Source: Pseudorhodobacter sp. (GTDB lineage: Bacteria; Pseudomonadota; Alphaproteobacteria; Rhodobacterales; Rhodobacteraceae). From it: 12,912 nt of DNA. The translations under genes were made by a program, and so were the position numbers. Positions 7,803 through 12,912 of this stretch are shown here, piece after piece (the stretch's first letter is position 1; every line of letters starts with the position of its first letter). The stretch covers positions 1 through 12,912 of the forward strand of contig JACMNW010000140.1 of assembly GCA_014378345.1 (NCBI GenBank), written 5' to 3'. Under the pieces are notes generated by a model. The model ran no database searches, had not been told where the DNA came from, and worked only from the letters and a program-made list of their open reading frames with translations.

Positions 7803-7908
7803 AGTTGCGATATGCATCACGAACATCATTCCGGCAAGGCAGAAGCCGCAATTTCCGGGTCGCACAAGGCGCAAACGCATCATACCGTACAGCGTCAAGG
7901 AGATTGCT
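7803..7908. promoter_or_regulatory. Divergent promoter region between nth and the alkyltransferase fusion
   Basis: This 106-base gap separates two divergently transcribed DNA-repair genes. On the minus strand TTGCCG and CATATC are 17 bases apart, with CATATC ending only a few bases before the nth ATG; each half is a partial match to the sigma-70 consensus. No good pair was seen for the plus strand. The plus-strand gene has AAGGAG at 7897-7902, six bases before its ATG. Confidence 0.4.
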
Positions 7909-8745
7909 ATGCCCGACACACCCGCCTATCACTACGCCGTCATCGCCCGTGCCTTGCGGCACATTGATGAAGGCGGGCCTTCGCTGACGCTGGAAGACCT
8001 TTCCGCCCGAATGGGGATGAGTGCGGCTCACTTTCAGCGTGTGTTTTCGCAATGGGTCGGCGTATCGCCCAAACGGTATCAGCAATACCTGACGCTGGAT
8101 CACGCCAAACGGCTGCTGGCAGACAGGTTTTCAGTGCTGGATACGTCGCACGCGGCGGGTCTTTCTGGGGGTGGCCGCCTGCATGATCTATTCCTGCGTT
8201 GGGAGGCGATGAGCCCGGGTGATTACGCCCGTGGCGGCGAAGGCCTTACCATATCATGGGGCCAATTCCCTACACCCTTTGGTGATGCATTGGCCATGGC
8301 CACAGATCGTGGGCTGTGCGGCTTGGCTTTTACCGACGAGTACGGATTTGACGCCGCAATGGCCGATTTGACGGGGCGTTGGCCCAAGGCTGGCTTCATC
8401 CGCGATGACGCAACGGTTGCCCCCTGCATCGCAACTGCCTTTGGTGGCAGCGACCGCACAGAAACCCGCCTCCACCTGATCGGAGCACCTTTTCAAATCA
8501 AGGTATGGGAGGCGCTTTTGCAAATCCCAACTGGCCACGTCACCACATACTCCGAAATTGCAGGCGCCGTTGGCCATGCCGATGCCGTCCGCGCCGTCGG
8601 CACTGCCGTGGGCCGCAACCCAATCAGCTGGCTTATCCCCTGCCACCGCGCCATGCGCAAATCGGGCGGTCTTGGCGGCTACCACTGGGGCTTGCCCGTC
8701 AAACGCGCCATGCTGGCATGGGAGGCCGCCCGCACAAATATGTGA
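7909..8745 (+). CDS. AraC-type HTH fused to O6-methylguanine-DNA methyltransferase (Ada-like, without the N-terminal zinc domain)
   Basis: The C-terminal half is a suicide repair protein that moves the methyl group from O6-methylguanine to its own cysteine. The active site is IPCHRAMRKSGGLGGYHWG (243-261), with C245 at 8641-8643. The preceding helix region FQIKVWEALLQIPTGHVTTY (195-214) and the arginine-finger segment AVRAVGTAVGRNP (226-238) are typical. Residues about 8-107 are an AraC-type helix-turn-helix, with MGMSAAHFQRVFSQWVGVSP (35-54) and a second HTH near 79-105. E. coli Ada has about 80 more N-terminal residues with a zinc-bound Cys38 that senses methyl phosphotriesters; these are absent here. 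It may therefore combine repair with a different regulatory role, or use the HTH only to hold DNA. The start is supported by AAGGAG at 7897-7902. Confidence 0.94.
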   Translation: MPDTPAYHYAVIARALRHIDEGGPSLTLEDLSARMGMSAAHFQRVFSQWVGVSPKRYQQYLTLDHAKRLLADRFSVLDTSHAAGLSGGGRLHDLFLRWEAMSPGDYARGGEGLTISWGQFPTPFGDALAMATDRGLCGLAFTDEYGFDAAMADLTGRWPKAGFIRDDATVAPCIATAFGGSDRTETRLHLIGAPFQIKVWEALLQIPTGHVTTYSEIAGAVGHADAVRAVGTAVGRNPISWLIPCHRAMRKSGGLGGYHWGLPVKRAMLAWEAARTNM

Positions 8746-8800
8746 TGCGCGGAAAACAGCCGTATCAAGGCCACATCTTTCGTAAGGCTCAGCGCATTGC

Positions 8801-8806
8801 TATAAG
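8801..8806 (+). promoter_or_regulatory. Possible -10 element upstream of the OmpA-like gene
   Basis: TATAAG is the best -10 match in the 105-base gap before the lipoprotein gene, 44 bases upstream of the ATG. The region 17 bases further upstream (around 8778-8783) is a poor -35. The gap also holds a 5-bp hairpin at 8816-8830. Confidence 0.25.
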
Positions 8807-8838
8807 GCATCACAAGCCCGGCAAACGGGCCTTTGCAT

Positions 8839-8842
8839 GAGG
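8839..8842 (+). promoter_or_regulatory. Ribosome binding site deciding the OmpA-like start
   Basis: GAGG lies eight bases before the ATG at 8851. Starting there gives a normal lipoprotein signal peptide, whereas the in-frame TTG at 8833 would add six residues containing an acidic one before the signal. Confidence 0.55.
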
Positions 8843-8850
8843 CAGCAGTT

Positions 8851-9510
8851 ATGAACTTCAAAACCCCCCTGATCGTGGCATCACTTAGCATTTTTGCACT
8901 TACCGCCTGCGCGATTGACCCAAACGCATTTCCTGGTGATCCGAATGCCCGAACCAAAGGCGGCGCTGTAACGGGCGCGTTGATCGGTGGCGTTCTTGGT
9001 GCCAATAGCGGTGGCAAAAATAGCTTCGGCAAAGCTTTGGTCGGCGCAGGCATCGGGGCTGCCATTGGTGGTGCCATCGGCAACAACCTTGATCAGCAAG
9101 CCGCAGATCTGCGCGCGGTGAATAGCAATTTCACTGTCACCAACAACGGCAGCTACCTTGTGGTCAACATGCCACAAGACCTGCTGTTCAACACTGGCAG
9201 CGCCGCTTTGCGCCCGGATCTCACTCAAGACATCAAGGCTATTGCGGGCAATCTGCAGCAATATCCAAACAGCCAGATTGAGGTTATCGGCCACACCGAT
9301 AACACCGGATCGTCTGCCCTGAACCAAGACCTGTCGCAACGCCGCGCTGTCTCTGTGGCCGAAGTTCTGCGCGGGGCGGGCGTACCCAATAACCGTATCG
9401 CAGCCTACGGCCGAGGCGAGGATCAACCGCTACCAACAGCGTCTAACCTGACGCCAGAAGGGCGCGCGCAAAACCGCCGGGTAGAAATTATCATTCGGCC
9501 AACCGCTTAA
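8851..9510 (+). CDS. Glycine-zipper and OmpA-domain outer membrane lipoprotein (YiaD-like)
   Basis: This is probably a lipoprotein anchored in the outer membrane that holds peptidoglycan. It has 219 residues. Residues 1-20 form a signal peptide with the lipobox LTAC, so C20 should become the lipidated N-terminus. Residues 37-78 are a glycine zipper with repeated small residues (GGAVTGALIGGVLG, then VGAGIGAAIGGAIG). The C-terminal OmpA domain runs from about 100 to 217. Its start is LLFNTGSAALRPD (111-123), and the peptidoglycan-binding pair is D150 in GHTD and R165 in LSQRRAVSV. The block GRAQNRRVEIII (204-215) closes the domain. The combination resembles YiaD. An intrinsic terminator follows directly, so it is probably transcribed alone or as the last gene after the methyltransferase. 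Confidence 0.95.
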   Translation: MNFKTPLIVASLSIFALTACAIDPNAFPGDPNARTKGGAVTGALIGGVLGANSGGKNSFGKALVGAGIGAAIGGAIGNNLDQQAADLRAVNSNFTVTNNGSYLVVNMPQDLLFNTGSAALRPDLTQDIKAIAGNLQQYPNSQIEVIGHTDNTGSSALNQDLSQRRAVSVAEVLRGAGVPNNRIAAYGRGEDQPLPTASNLTPEGRAQNRRVEIIIRPTA

Positions 9511-9531
9511 ATCACAAACCTTTTCTAGATG

Positions 9532-9559
9532 AACAGCCGGGCAATCCTCGGCTGTTTTT
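9532..9559 (+). terminator. Intrinsic terminator after the OmpA-like gene
   Basis: AACAGCCG (9532-9539) pairs perfectly with CGGCTGTT (9549-9556) around a 9-base loop, and five T residues run from 9555 to 9559. It starts 22 bases past the OmpA stop. It also lies before the chosen start of the next gene, which supports rejecting the ATG at 9529 as that gene's start. Confidence 0.88.
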
Positions 9560-9575
9560 CATTGCGCTTCCCCGC

Positions 9576-9600
9576 AACTGGTCTAAAGATTTCACCAATT
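9576..9600. promoter_or_regulatory. Imperfect inverted repeat upstream of the FadR-type gene, possible operator
   Basis: AACTGGT (9576-9582) and ACCAATT (9594-9600) are inverted copies matching at six of seven positions, separated by 11 bases. The TGGT/ACCA cores resemble those in FadR/PdhR-type operators, but the spacing is longer than usual for the subfamily. The dyad ends 12 bases before the ATG and overlaps a weak -10 (TAAAGA, 9584-9589), so autoregulation is plausible. Confidence 0.3.
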
Positions 9601-9602
9601 CC

Positions 9603-9607
9603 GGGGA
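9603..9607 (+). promoter_or_regulatory. Ribosome binding site deciding the FadR-type start
   Basis: GGGGA lies five bases before the ATG at 9613. The upstream in-frame ATG at 9529 sits just before the terminator stem of the previous gene and would add 28 residues not typical of the family. Confidence 0.55.
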
Positions 9608-9612
9608 AAGCC

Positions 9613-10380
9613 ATGCCGTTTCTGAAAATCCAAGCTGAAAAACTGTCACTTTCCGTCGTTCGCCAGATAGAGCTGTTGATCTTGCGCGGCATCCTGCGTC
9701 CCGGCGAACGCTTGCCTGCTGAACGCGAACTTTCAGAACGGCTTGGTGTATCGCGCCCGTCCCTGCGCGAAGCAGTGGCCGATTTGCATGATCGTGGCCT
9801 GCTTTCCAGCCGCCCCGGTGCGGGCATTTACGTCGCCGATGTGCTGGGTTCCGCGTTTTCCGAAGCCCTCGTGCAACTTTTCGCCAGCCACGAAGAAGCC
9901 GTTTTCGACTACATCGCCTTTCGCCGCGATATGGAAAGCCTGACCGCAGAACGCGCGGCGGAACTTGGCTCAGACACTGATCTTGCCGTCATAAACACCA
10001 TTTTTGAAAAGATGGAATTCGCCCATACCAAGCGCGACCCAACAGACGAGGCGGCACTGGACGCCGATTTTCACATGGCAATCATCGATGCCAGCCATAA
10101 CATTATCATGCTGCACATGATGCGCTCGATGTTTGATCTGCTGCGCCAAGGCGTGTTCTACAATCGGCAAATTATGTTCAAACAACGCATAACGCGCGAC
10201 GCATTGCTTGACCAGCATCGCCAGATCAACATCGGCATTCAGGCGCGTGATCCCATAGCTGCGCGCGCGGCAGTAGTGGCGCATATGAACTATGTGGAAC
10301 AATCACTTGCGGCCCAGATCAAGGCAGAGCGCAATGAGGCTGTTGCGAAACAGCGGTTTGATCACGAACAAAACAGATAG
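9613..10380 (+). CDS. GntR-family transcriptional regulator, FadR subfamily (FCD domain)
   Basis: This is a DNA-binding regulator that responds to a small ligand, usually an organic acid or acyl compound. It has 255 residues. The winged helix-turn-helix spans about 10-76: ILRPGERLPAERELSERLGVSRPSLREA (27-54), then RGLLSSRPGAGIYV (61-74). The FCD ligand domain follows from about 95 to 235. Its metal-binding set is visible: D150 and H154 in DADFH, H202 in LLDQH, and H224 in VVAHM. Family relatives include PdhR and LldR. The neighbours (a lipoprotein and the ATP synthase operon) give no clear target. It converges on the F0 operon with a 61-base gap. An inverted repeat just upstream may be its own operator. 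Confidence 0.92.
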   Translation: MPFLKIQAEKLSLSVVRQIELLILRGILRPGERLPAERELSERLGVSRPSLREAVADLHDRGLLSSRPGAGIYVADVLGSAFSEALVQLFASHEEAVFDYIAFRRDMESLTAERAAELGSDTDLAVINTIFEKMEFAHTKRDPTDEAALDADFHMAIIDASHNIIMLHMMRSMFDLLRQGVFYNRQIMFKQRITRDALLDQHRQINIGIQARDPIAARAAVVAHMNYVEQSLAAQIKAERNEAVAKQRFDHEQNR

Positions 10381-10395
10381 CAGTGGCTCAAATAG

Positions 10396-10424
10396 AAAAA
10401 GCCCAATCCTGGGACCGGGCCTTT
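10396..10424 (-). terminator. Intrinsic terminator of the F0 ATP synthase operon
   Basis: On the minus strand GCCCGGTC and GATTGGGC pair over eight positions (10401-10420), two of them G-U wobbles, around a CCAG loop, followed by five T residues (10400-10396). Read on the plus strand the two wobbles become A-C mismatches and only three T residues follow, so the structure mainly serves the minus-strand operon. It may still weakly stop the convergent FadR-type transcript. It starts 18 bases past the b subunit stop. Confidence 0.85.
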
Positions 10425-10441
10425 CCAAATTGATCAAACCT

Positions 10442-10999
10442 TCAATGCAGGCGCGCTTCAACTTGCCCAATCGCATCGTCAATCGACACTGCCGCATTTT
10501 CCGCCGTCATCTGTTTGGCCAACACGTCGCCAGCCACCGCAACAGCCACCGAAACAGCCCGTTCTTTCACCTGCCGCAAGGCAGATGCCTCAGCCGAGGC
10601 TATCTGATCAGTCGCTGCCGCCAAACGCCGCGCAATCGCGGTTTTCAAATCAGCCTTGGCCTGTTTTGCCGCGGCCATCGCTTCTTCGCGTGCGCCTGCA
10701 ACAATGCGGTCAGATTGTTCCTGCACCTCGCGCTGCTTACGCTCATACGATGCCAAAATCGTCTTGGCCTCTTCGCGAAGGTTCCGCGCTTCTTCCAGAT
10801 CAGCTTTAATCTGCACCGCGCGTGCATCCAAGATGCCCGTTATCTTGCCCGGCACGCCAAAGTAGACCAGCGCGCCGATAAAGATGATAAACGCAATCAA
10901 AACAACGAATTCGGTATTGTTCAGCGAAAAGAACGGCCCTTCCGCAGCAAGCGCGGGCGTTGCAGCCAAGATTAAAGCAAGACTAAGTTTTTTCATCAT
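10442..10999 (-). CDS. atpF: ATP synthase F0 subunit b
   Basis: Subunit b is half of the peripheral stalk that ties F1 to the membrane part of ATP synthase. It has 185 residues. Residues 1-19 look like a cleavable signal peptide ending ALA, followed by EGPFFSLNN. A membrane helix runs about 30-49 (FVVLIAFIIFIGALVYFGVP). The rest is a long charged helix (LEEARNLREEAKTILASYERKQREVQEQ, 68-95), as expected for the stalk coiled coil. The stop of b' lies one base before this ATG (TAG-C-ATG), so translation is probably coupled; AAGGG sits five bases before it. A second ATG follows directly and could be the real start. It is the last gene of the operon. Confidence 0.96.
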   Translation of the reverse strand: MMKKLSLALILAATPALAAEGPFFSLNNTEFVVLIAFIIFIGALVYFGVPGKITGILDARAVQIKADLEEARNLREEAKTILASYERKQREVQEQSDRIVAGAREEAMAAAKQAKADLKTAIARRLAAATDQIASAEASALRQVKERAVSVAVAVAGDVLAKQMTAENAAVSIDDAIGQVEARLH

Positions 11000-11000
11000 G

Positions 11001-11543
11001 CTATCCCTTCAACCGCGCAGCAACCGCCGCCGTGATTGATTTTGCATCTGCCTTACCGCCCAAAGCGATCACCAACTCACGCGCCGTGTCTTTGGCAACT
11101 TCAGTAATAGCATCTAATGCTCCGGCCTTGATCTCGGTGATCTTAGCCTCAGATTCAACGGCTTTCGCCGCAATGTCTGCGTCCGCTTTGGCTATCGCTT
11201 TATCCAGATCTTTCTGAATGTCAGCTTTAGCACTGGCCACAATCTTTGCCGCCTCGCCGCGCGCCATTGTCAGCGCATCGTTGTAGGCACGCTCGGCCTG
11301 CACGGCCTTTTGCTTGAATTCCTCGGCTGCAGCCAGATCATTGGTGATCGTGCCACTGCGTTCAGCCAGCACGGCACCGATGCGGGGCAAGGCCACGCGG
11401 GTCAGCACCAGATAAATGATCACAAGTGTTACCGCCAACCAGAATATCTGGTTCGGGAATGTCGCAAAGTCTAGCTGCGGCAGGCCGGTTTTCTCGGCAT
11501 GTTCTGCCCCGGTTGCAACGGCCTCAGTCGCTGTTGTCGCCAT
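11001..11543 (-). CDS. atpF': ATP synthase F0 subunit b'
   Basis: This is the second, diverged b-type stalk subunit found in alphaproteobacteria and photosynthetic bacteria; it pairs with b as a heterodimer. It has 180 residues. A short Ala/Thr-rich N-terminus leads to PQLDFATFPNQIFWLAVTL (22-40), then a membrane helix to about 50 and the charged stalk helix with ALPRIGAVLAERSGTI (51-66). The order next to b and after atpE is the usual one. The start is fixed by GAGGAG at 11550-11555, six bases before the ATG. The frame remains open upstream to 11645, into atpE, but that extension has no family character. Confidence 0.96.
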   Translation of the reverse strand: MATTATEAVATGAEHAEKTGLPQLDFATFPNQIFWLAVTLVIIYLVLTRVALPRIGAVLAERSGTITNDLAAAEEFKQKAVQAERAYNDALTMARGEAAKIVASAKADIQKDLDKAIAKADADIAAKAVESEAKITEIKAGALDAITEVAKDTARELVIALGGKADAKSITAAVAARLKG

Positions 11544-11549
11544 GATAGT

Positions 11550-11555
11550 CTCCTC
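11550..11555 (-). promoter_or_regulatory. Ribosome binding site deciding the b' start
   Basis: GAGGAG on the minus strand, six bases before the ATG at 11543. It rules out the longer upstream frame, which would overlap the end of atpE. Confidence 0.8.
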
Positions 11556-11572
11556 GCGGAACCTGAAGTTAC

Positions 11573-11598
11573 CCGGCAGGGCTAGTCTGCCCCACCGG
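11573..11598 (-). other. Strong RNA hairpin between atpE and b'
   Basis: On the minus strand CCGGTGGGGC pairs with GCCCTGCCGG over ten positions (two tandem G-U wobbles) around a six-base loop. No T-run follows, so it is not an intrinsic terminator. It lies 18 bases past the atpE stop and 17 bases before the b' ribosome binding site. A role in protecting the 3' end of a processed atpE transcript, or in partly reducing downstream expression, is inference. Confidence 0.6.
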
Positions 11599-11616
11599 AA
11601 GCTTGGCCCTGAAGGA

Positions 11617-11853
11617 TCAGACTGCGAACAACAGCAAAAGTGCAATCAGGAACGAAAAGATGCCCAGTGCTTCGGCAAACGCAATGCCGACGAACAGGTT
11701 TGCCATTTGGCCGGGGGCCGCCGATGGGTTGCGAAGTGCGCCTGCAAGAAAGTTTCCTGCAATGTGACCCACGCCGATACCTGCGCCGCCAAGGCCAATC
11801 GTGGCCAAGCCTGCGCCGATGAACTTACCCATTTGTGCGATATCGCCTTCCAT
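11617..11853 (-). CDS. atpE: ATP synthase F0 subunit c (rotor ring)
   Basis: Subunit c forms the rotating proteolipid ring that carries protons through the membrane. It has 78 residues: two membrane helices joined by the polar loop with RNP (41-43). The first helix has the small-residue pattern GLGGAGIGVGHIAGNFLAGAL (20-40, with G20, G22, G23, G25, G27, G29). The second carries the ion-binding carboxylate E61 in FAEALGIF. The residues after E61 are Ala-Leu rather than the Ser/Thr seen in sodium-binding rings, which points to protons. A strong AAGGAG lies six bases before the ATG, with an A-rich leader in front of it, which fits the need for many copies per complex. Confidence 0.97.
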   Translation of the reverse strand: MEGDIAQMGKFIGAGLATIGLGGAGIGVGHIAGNFLAGALRNPSAAPGQMANLFVGIAFAEALGIFSFLIALLLLFAV

Positions 11854-11879
11854 AGTCGTCTCCTTTTTGGATTTTTGAA
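11854..11879 (-). promoter_or_regulatory. A-rich translation initiation leader of atpE
   Basis: Reading toward atpE, the minus strand has two runs of five A residues and then GGAG, with AAGGAG at 11860-11865. The stretch is markedly poorer in GC than its surroundings. E. coli atpE is known to have an upstream translational enhancer; a similar role here is inference from position and composition. Confidence 0.45.
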
Positions 11880-11913
11880 TAGAGTGTTAGGATTGAAGAC
11901 CCAAGTGGGGGCC

Positions 11914-12666
11914 CTAGTGATGGGCGCCGCCCACTGCGTCACGCAAGTAAACGCAGGTCAGAATGGTAAAAACATAGGCTTGAACAACTGCTACCAGCAG
12001 TTCCAATCCGTAAATCGCCGCGATCGACAGGATCGGCACAACCGATGCCACGCCCAGTGCACCTGCAAAGCCCGCAAATACCTTGATCACCGCATGGCCA
12101 GCCATAACGTTGCCGCCCAGACGAATGGAATGGCTAAGCGGGCGCACGAAGTAAGAAATGATTTCGATCAGCGCCAGCACAGGCCGCAGCACCAGCGGTG
12201 CGGATGAGACCCAGAACATGCCCAGAAATCCGATACCCTGCTTGGCGAACCCAAGGATGGTAACAGACAGGAACACCAGCATCGCCAGCGTCGCGGTCAC
12301 GGCGAAATGGGATGTGGTGGCAAAGGCCATCGGAATCAGGCCCAACAGGTTGGCCAGCACAACGAACATAAACAGCGTCATCACATAGGGAAAGTATTTG
12401 ATCCCGTCATGCCCGGTGACTTCTTCAACCATGTTATGGATGAAGCCGTACAGCATCTCGCCCACCGATTGCAGGCGTGACGGGATGATCGACCGGCGAC
12501 TGGTTCCCAGAACCAGCAGGGCGATCATCACAAGAACTGCAATGCCCATCCAAAGGGTGACGTTGGTGGGAGTATACCAGTGGATCGTATCGCCGCCGAA
12601 AAGGGGCTTTACGATGAACTGCTCCATCGGATGGATGTTCAGCTTGCTGGTTTCTTCGCCCGCCAT
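11914..12666 (-). CDS. atpB: ATP synthase F0 subunit a
   Basis: Subunit a forms the two proton half-channels next to the c-ring. It has 250 residues with several membrane helices. The essential arginine is R182 in SHSIRLGGNVMAGH (178-191), equal to E. coli R210; N186 equals N214 and Q229 equals Q252. H191 stands at the E219 position and E222 at the H245 position, the reversed arrangement compared with E. coli. NLLGLIPMAFATTSHF (106-121) is also family-typical. GAGG lies eight bases before the ATG, inside the 3' end of atpI, and only three bases separate the two genes. A 60-base gap leads to atpE. Confidence 0.97.
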   Translation of the reverse strand: MAGEETSKLNIHPMEQFIVKPLFGGDTIHWYTPTNVTLWMGIAVLVMIALLVLGTSRRSIIPSRLQSVGEMLYGFIHNMVEEVTGHDGIKYFPYVMTLFMFVVLANLLGLIPMAFATTSHFAVTATLAMLVFLSVTILGFAKQGIGFLGMFWVSSAPLVLRPVLALIEIISYFVRPLSHSIRLGGNVMAGHAVIKVFAGFAGALGVASVVPILSIAAIYGLELLVAVVQAYVFTILTCVYLRDAVGGAHH

Positions 12667-12669
12667 TGA

Positions 12670-12912
12670 TCAATCCTCTTCATCATCTGCGGGCTTGCCC
12701 ACGTAATCTTGTGCGGCGGGGTAATCCGCCGTATTCCGCGCCGCAAGCTGTTTTGCGGTGCCGAGCATCGTTTTGATGCCCGCAGCGAACCCGATCAGCG
12801 AGAATATCACCAGAAACAGCGGCAGCGTTTCGAAAACCGCATCCAACCCGTATCCAATCCCCATTCCCAACAACATGCCGGTCACAAGCTCTATTATCAT
12901 CCGCCAGGCAAC
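12670..12912 (-). CDS. atpI: ATP synthase assembly protein AtpI (AtpZ/AtpI family), 5' end missing
   Basis: AtpI is a small membrane protein that leads F0 operons and is thought to help c-ring assembly or magnesium supply. The frame is open to the right edge: four more codons (V, A, W, R) precede the Met codon at 12900, and AWRM is the usual approach to the first helix. So the Met at 12900 is internal and an N-terminal part of perhaps 30-40 residues is missing. Two membrane helices are visible, one in ELVTGMLLGMGIGYGLD and one in PLFLVIFSLIGFAAGIKTML. The tail is acidic (DDEED). It precedes atpB by three bases. Confidence 0.93.
   Translation of the reverse strand, partial: VAWRMIIELVTGMLLGMGIGYGLDAVFETLPLFLVIFSLIGFAAGIKTMLGTAKQLAARNTADYPAAQDYVGKPADDEED

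Noticed and set aside
7869..7875. GCGCAAA, resembling part of an E. coli Ada box
   Set aside because: Only a half-site, and the encoded protein lacks the domain that reads the Ada box in its methylated form.
7803..7919. N-terminal extension of endonuclease III
   Set aside because: It would overlap the divergent gene start at 7909 and make the protein about 39 residues longer than the family norm.
8816..8830. Hairpin GCCCG-GCAAA-CGGGC before the OmpA-like gene
   Set aside because: The stem is only five pairs and the following T-run is three bases, too weak to call a terminator for the methyltransferase gene.
9529..9612. Earlier in-frame ATG for the FadR-type regulator
   Set aside because: It lies at the preceding terminator, adds 28 atypical residues, and the ATG at 9613 has its own ribosome binding site.
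11544..11645. Upstream extension of b' into atpE
   Set aside because: It crosses the hairpin and the end of atpE, and GAGGAG marks the ATG at 11543.
1..12912. CRISPR arrays, insertion sequences, tRNA or rRNA genes, attachment sites
   Set aside because: Reading both strands by eye showed no repeated spacers, transposase, terminal inverted repeats, or cloverleaf or rRNA-like sequence.

Overview
The window reads as a chromosomal segment of an alphaproteobacterium, most likely of the order Rhodobacterales (Roseobacter-type). The pointers are an F0 ATP synthase operon in the order atpI-atpB-atpE-b'-b with no F1 genes attached, a b subunit whose N-terminus looks like a cleavable signal peptide, a PolA of alphaproteobacterial type, and several accessory proteins (DUF1203, AraC-HTH/methyltransferase fusion, GT14 glycosyltransferase with a long C-terminal extension) that I associate with this order. 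This placement comes from recognising the proteins, not from a search. Coding density is very high: no stretch over 300 bases lacks a gene, and the longest gap is about 147 bases.

Layout: (1) 1-2680, plus strand: polA, cut by the left edge so that roughly its first 45 residues are missing. (2) 2690-5201, minus strand: a GT14 glycosyltransferase, then a HIT protein only 3 nt downstream, then a DUF1203 protein. (3) 5349-6167, plus strand: a Sulfotransfer_2-type sulfotransferase, divergent from the glycosyltransferase. (4) 6178-7802, minus strand: nth (endonuclease III) overlapping a PfkB sugar/nucleoside kinase by ATGA. (5) 7909-8745, plus strand: an AraC-HTH plus O6-alkylguanine-DNA methyltransferase fusion, divergent from nth. 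(6) 8851-9510, plus strand: a glycine-zipper/OmpA lipoprotein with a clear intrinsic terminator. (7) 9613-10380, plus strand: a FadR/FCD-type GntR regulator. (8) 10442-12912, minus strand: the F0 operon atpI (cut by the right edge), atpB, atpE, b', b, closed by a terminator that folds better on the minus strand.

How the genes work together: nth and the divergent methyltransferase form a small DNA-repair neighbourhood for oxidised bases and alkylated guanine. The glycosyltransferase and sulfotransferase flank one shared AT-rich control region and could act on the same surface glycan. The F0 genes encode the membrane proton channel and stator of ATP synthase, and they show signs of tuned expression around atpE: an A-rich leader before it and a strong hairpin after it. 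Most of the window is ordinary housekeeping sequence. I did not find a convincing previously undescribed system. The best accessory candidate is the glycosyltransferase/sulfotransferase pair.
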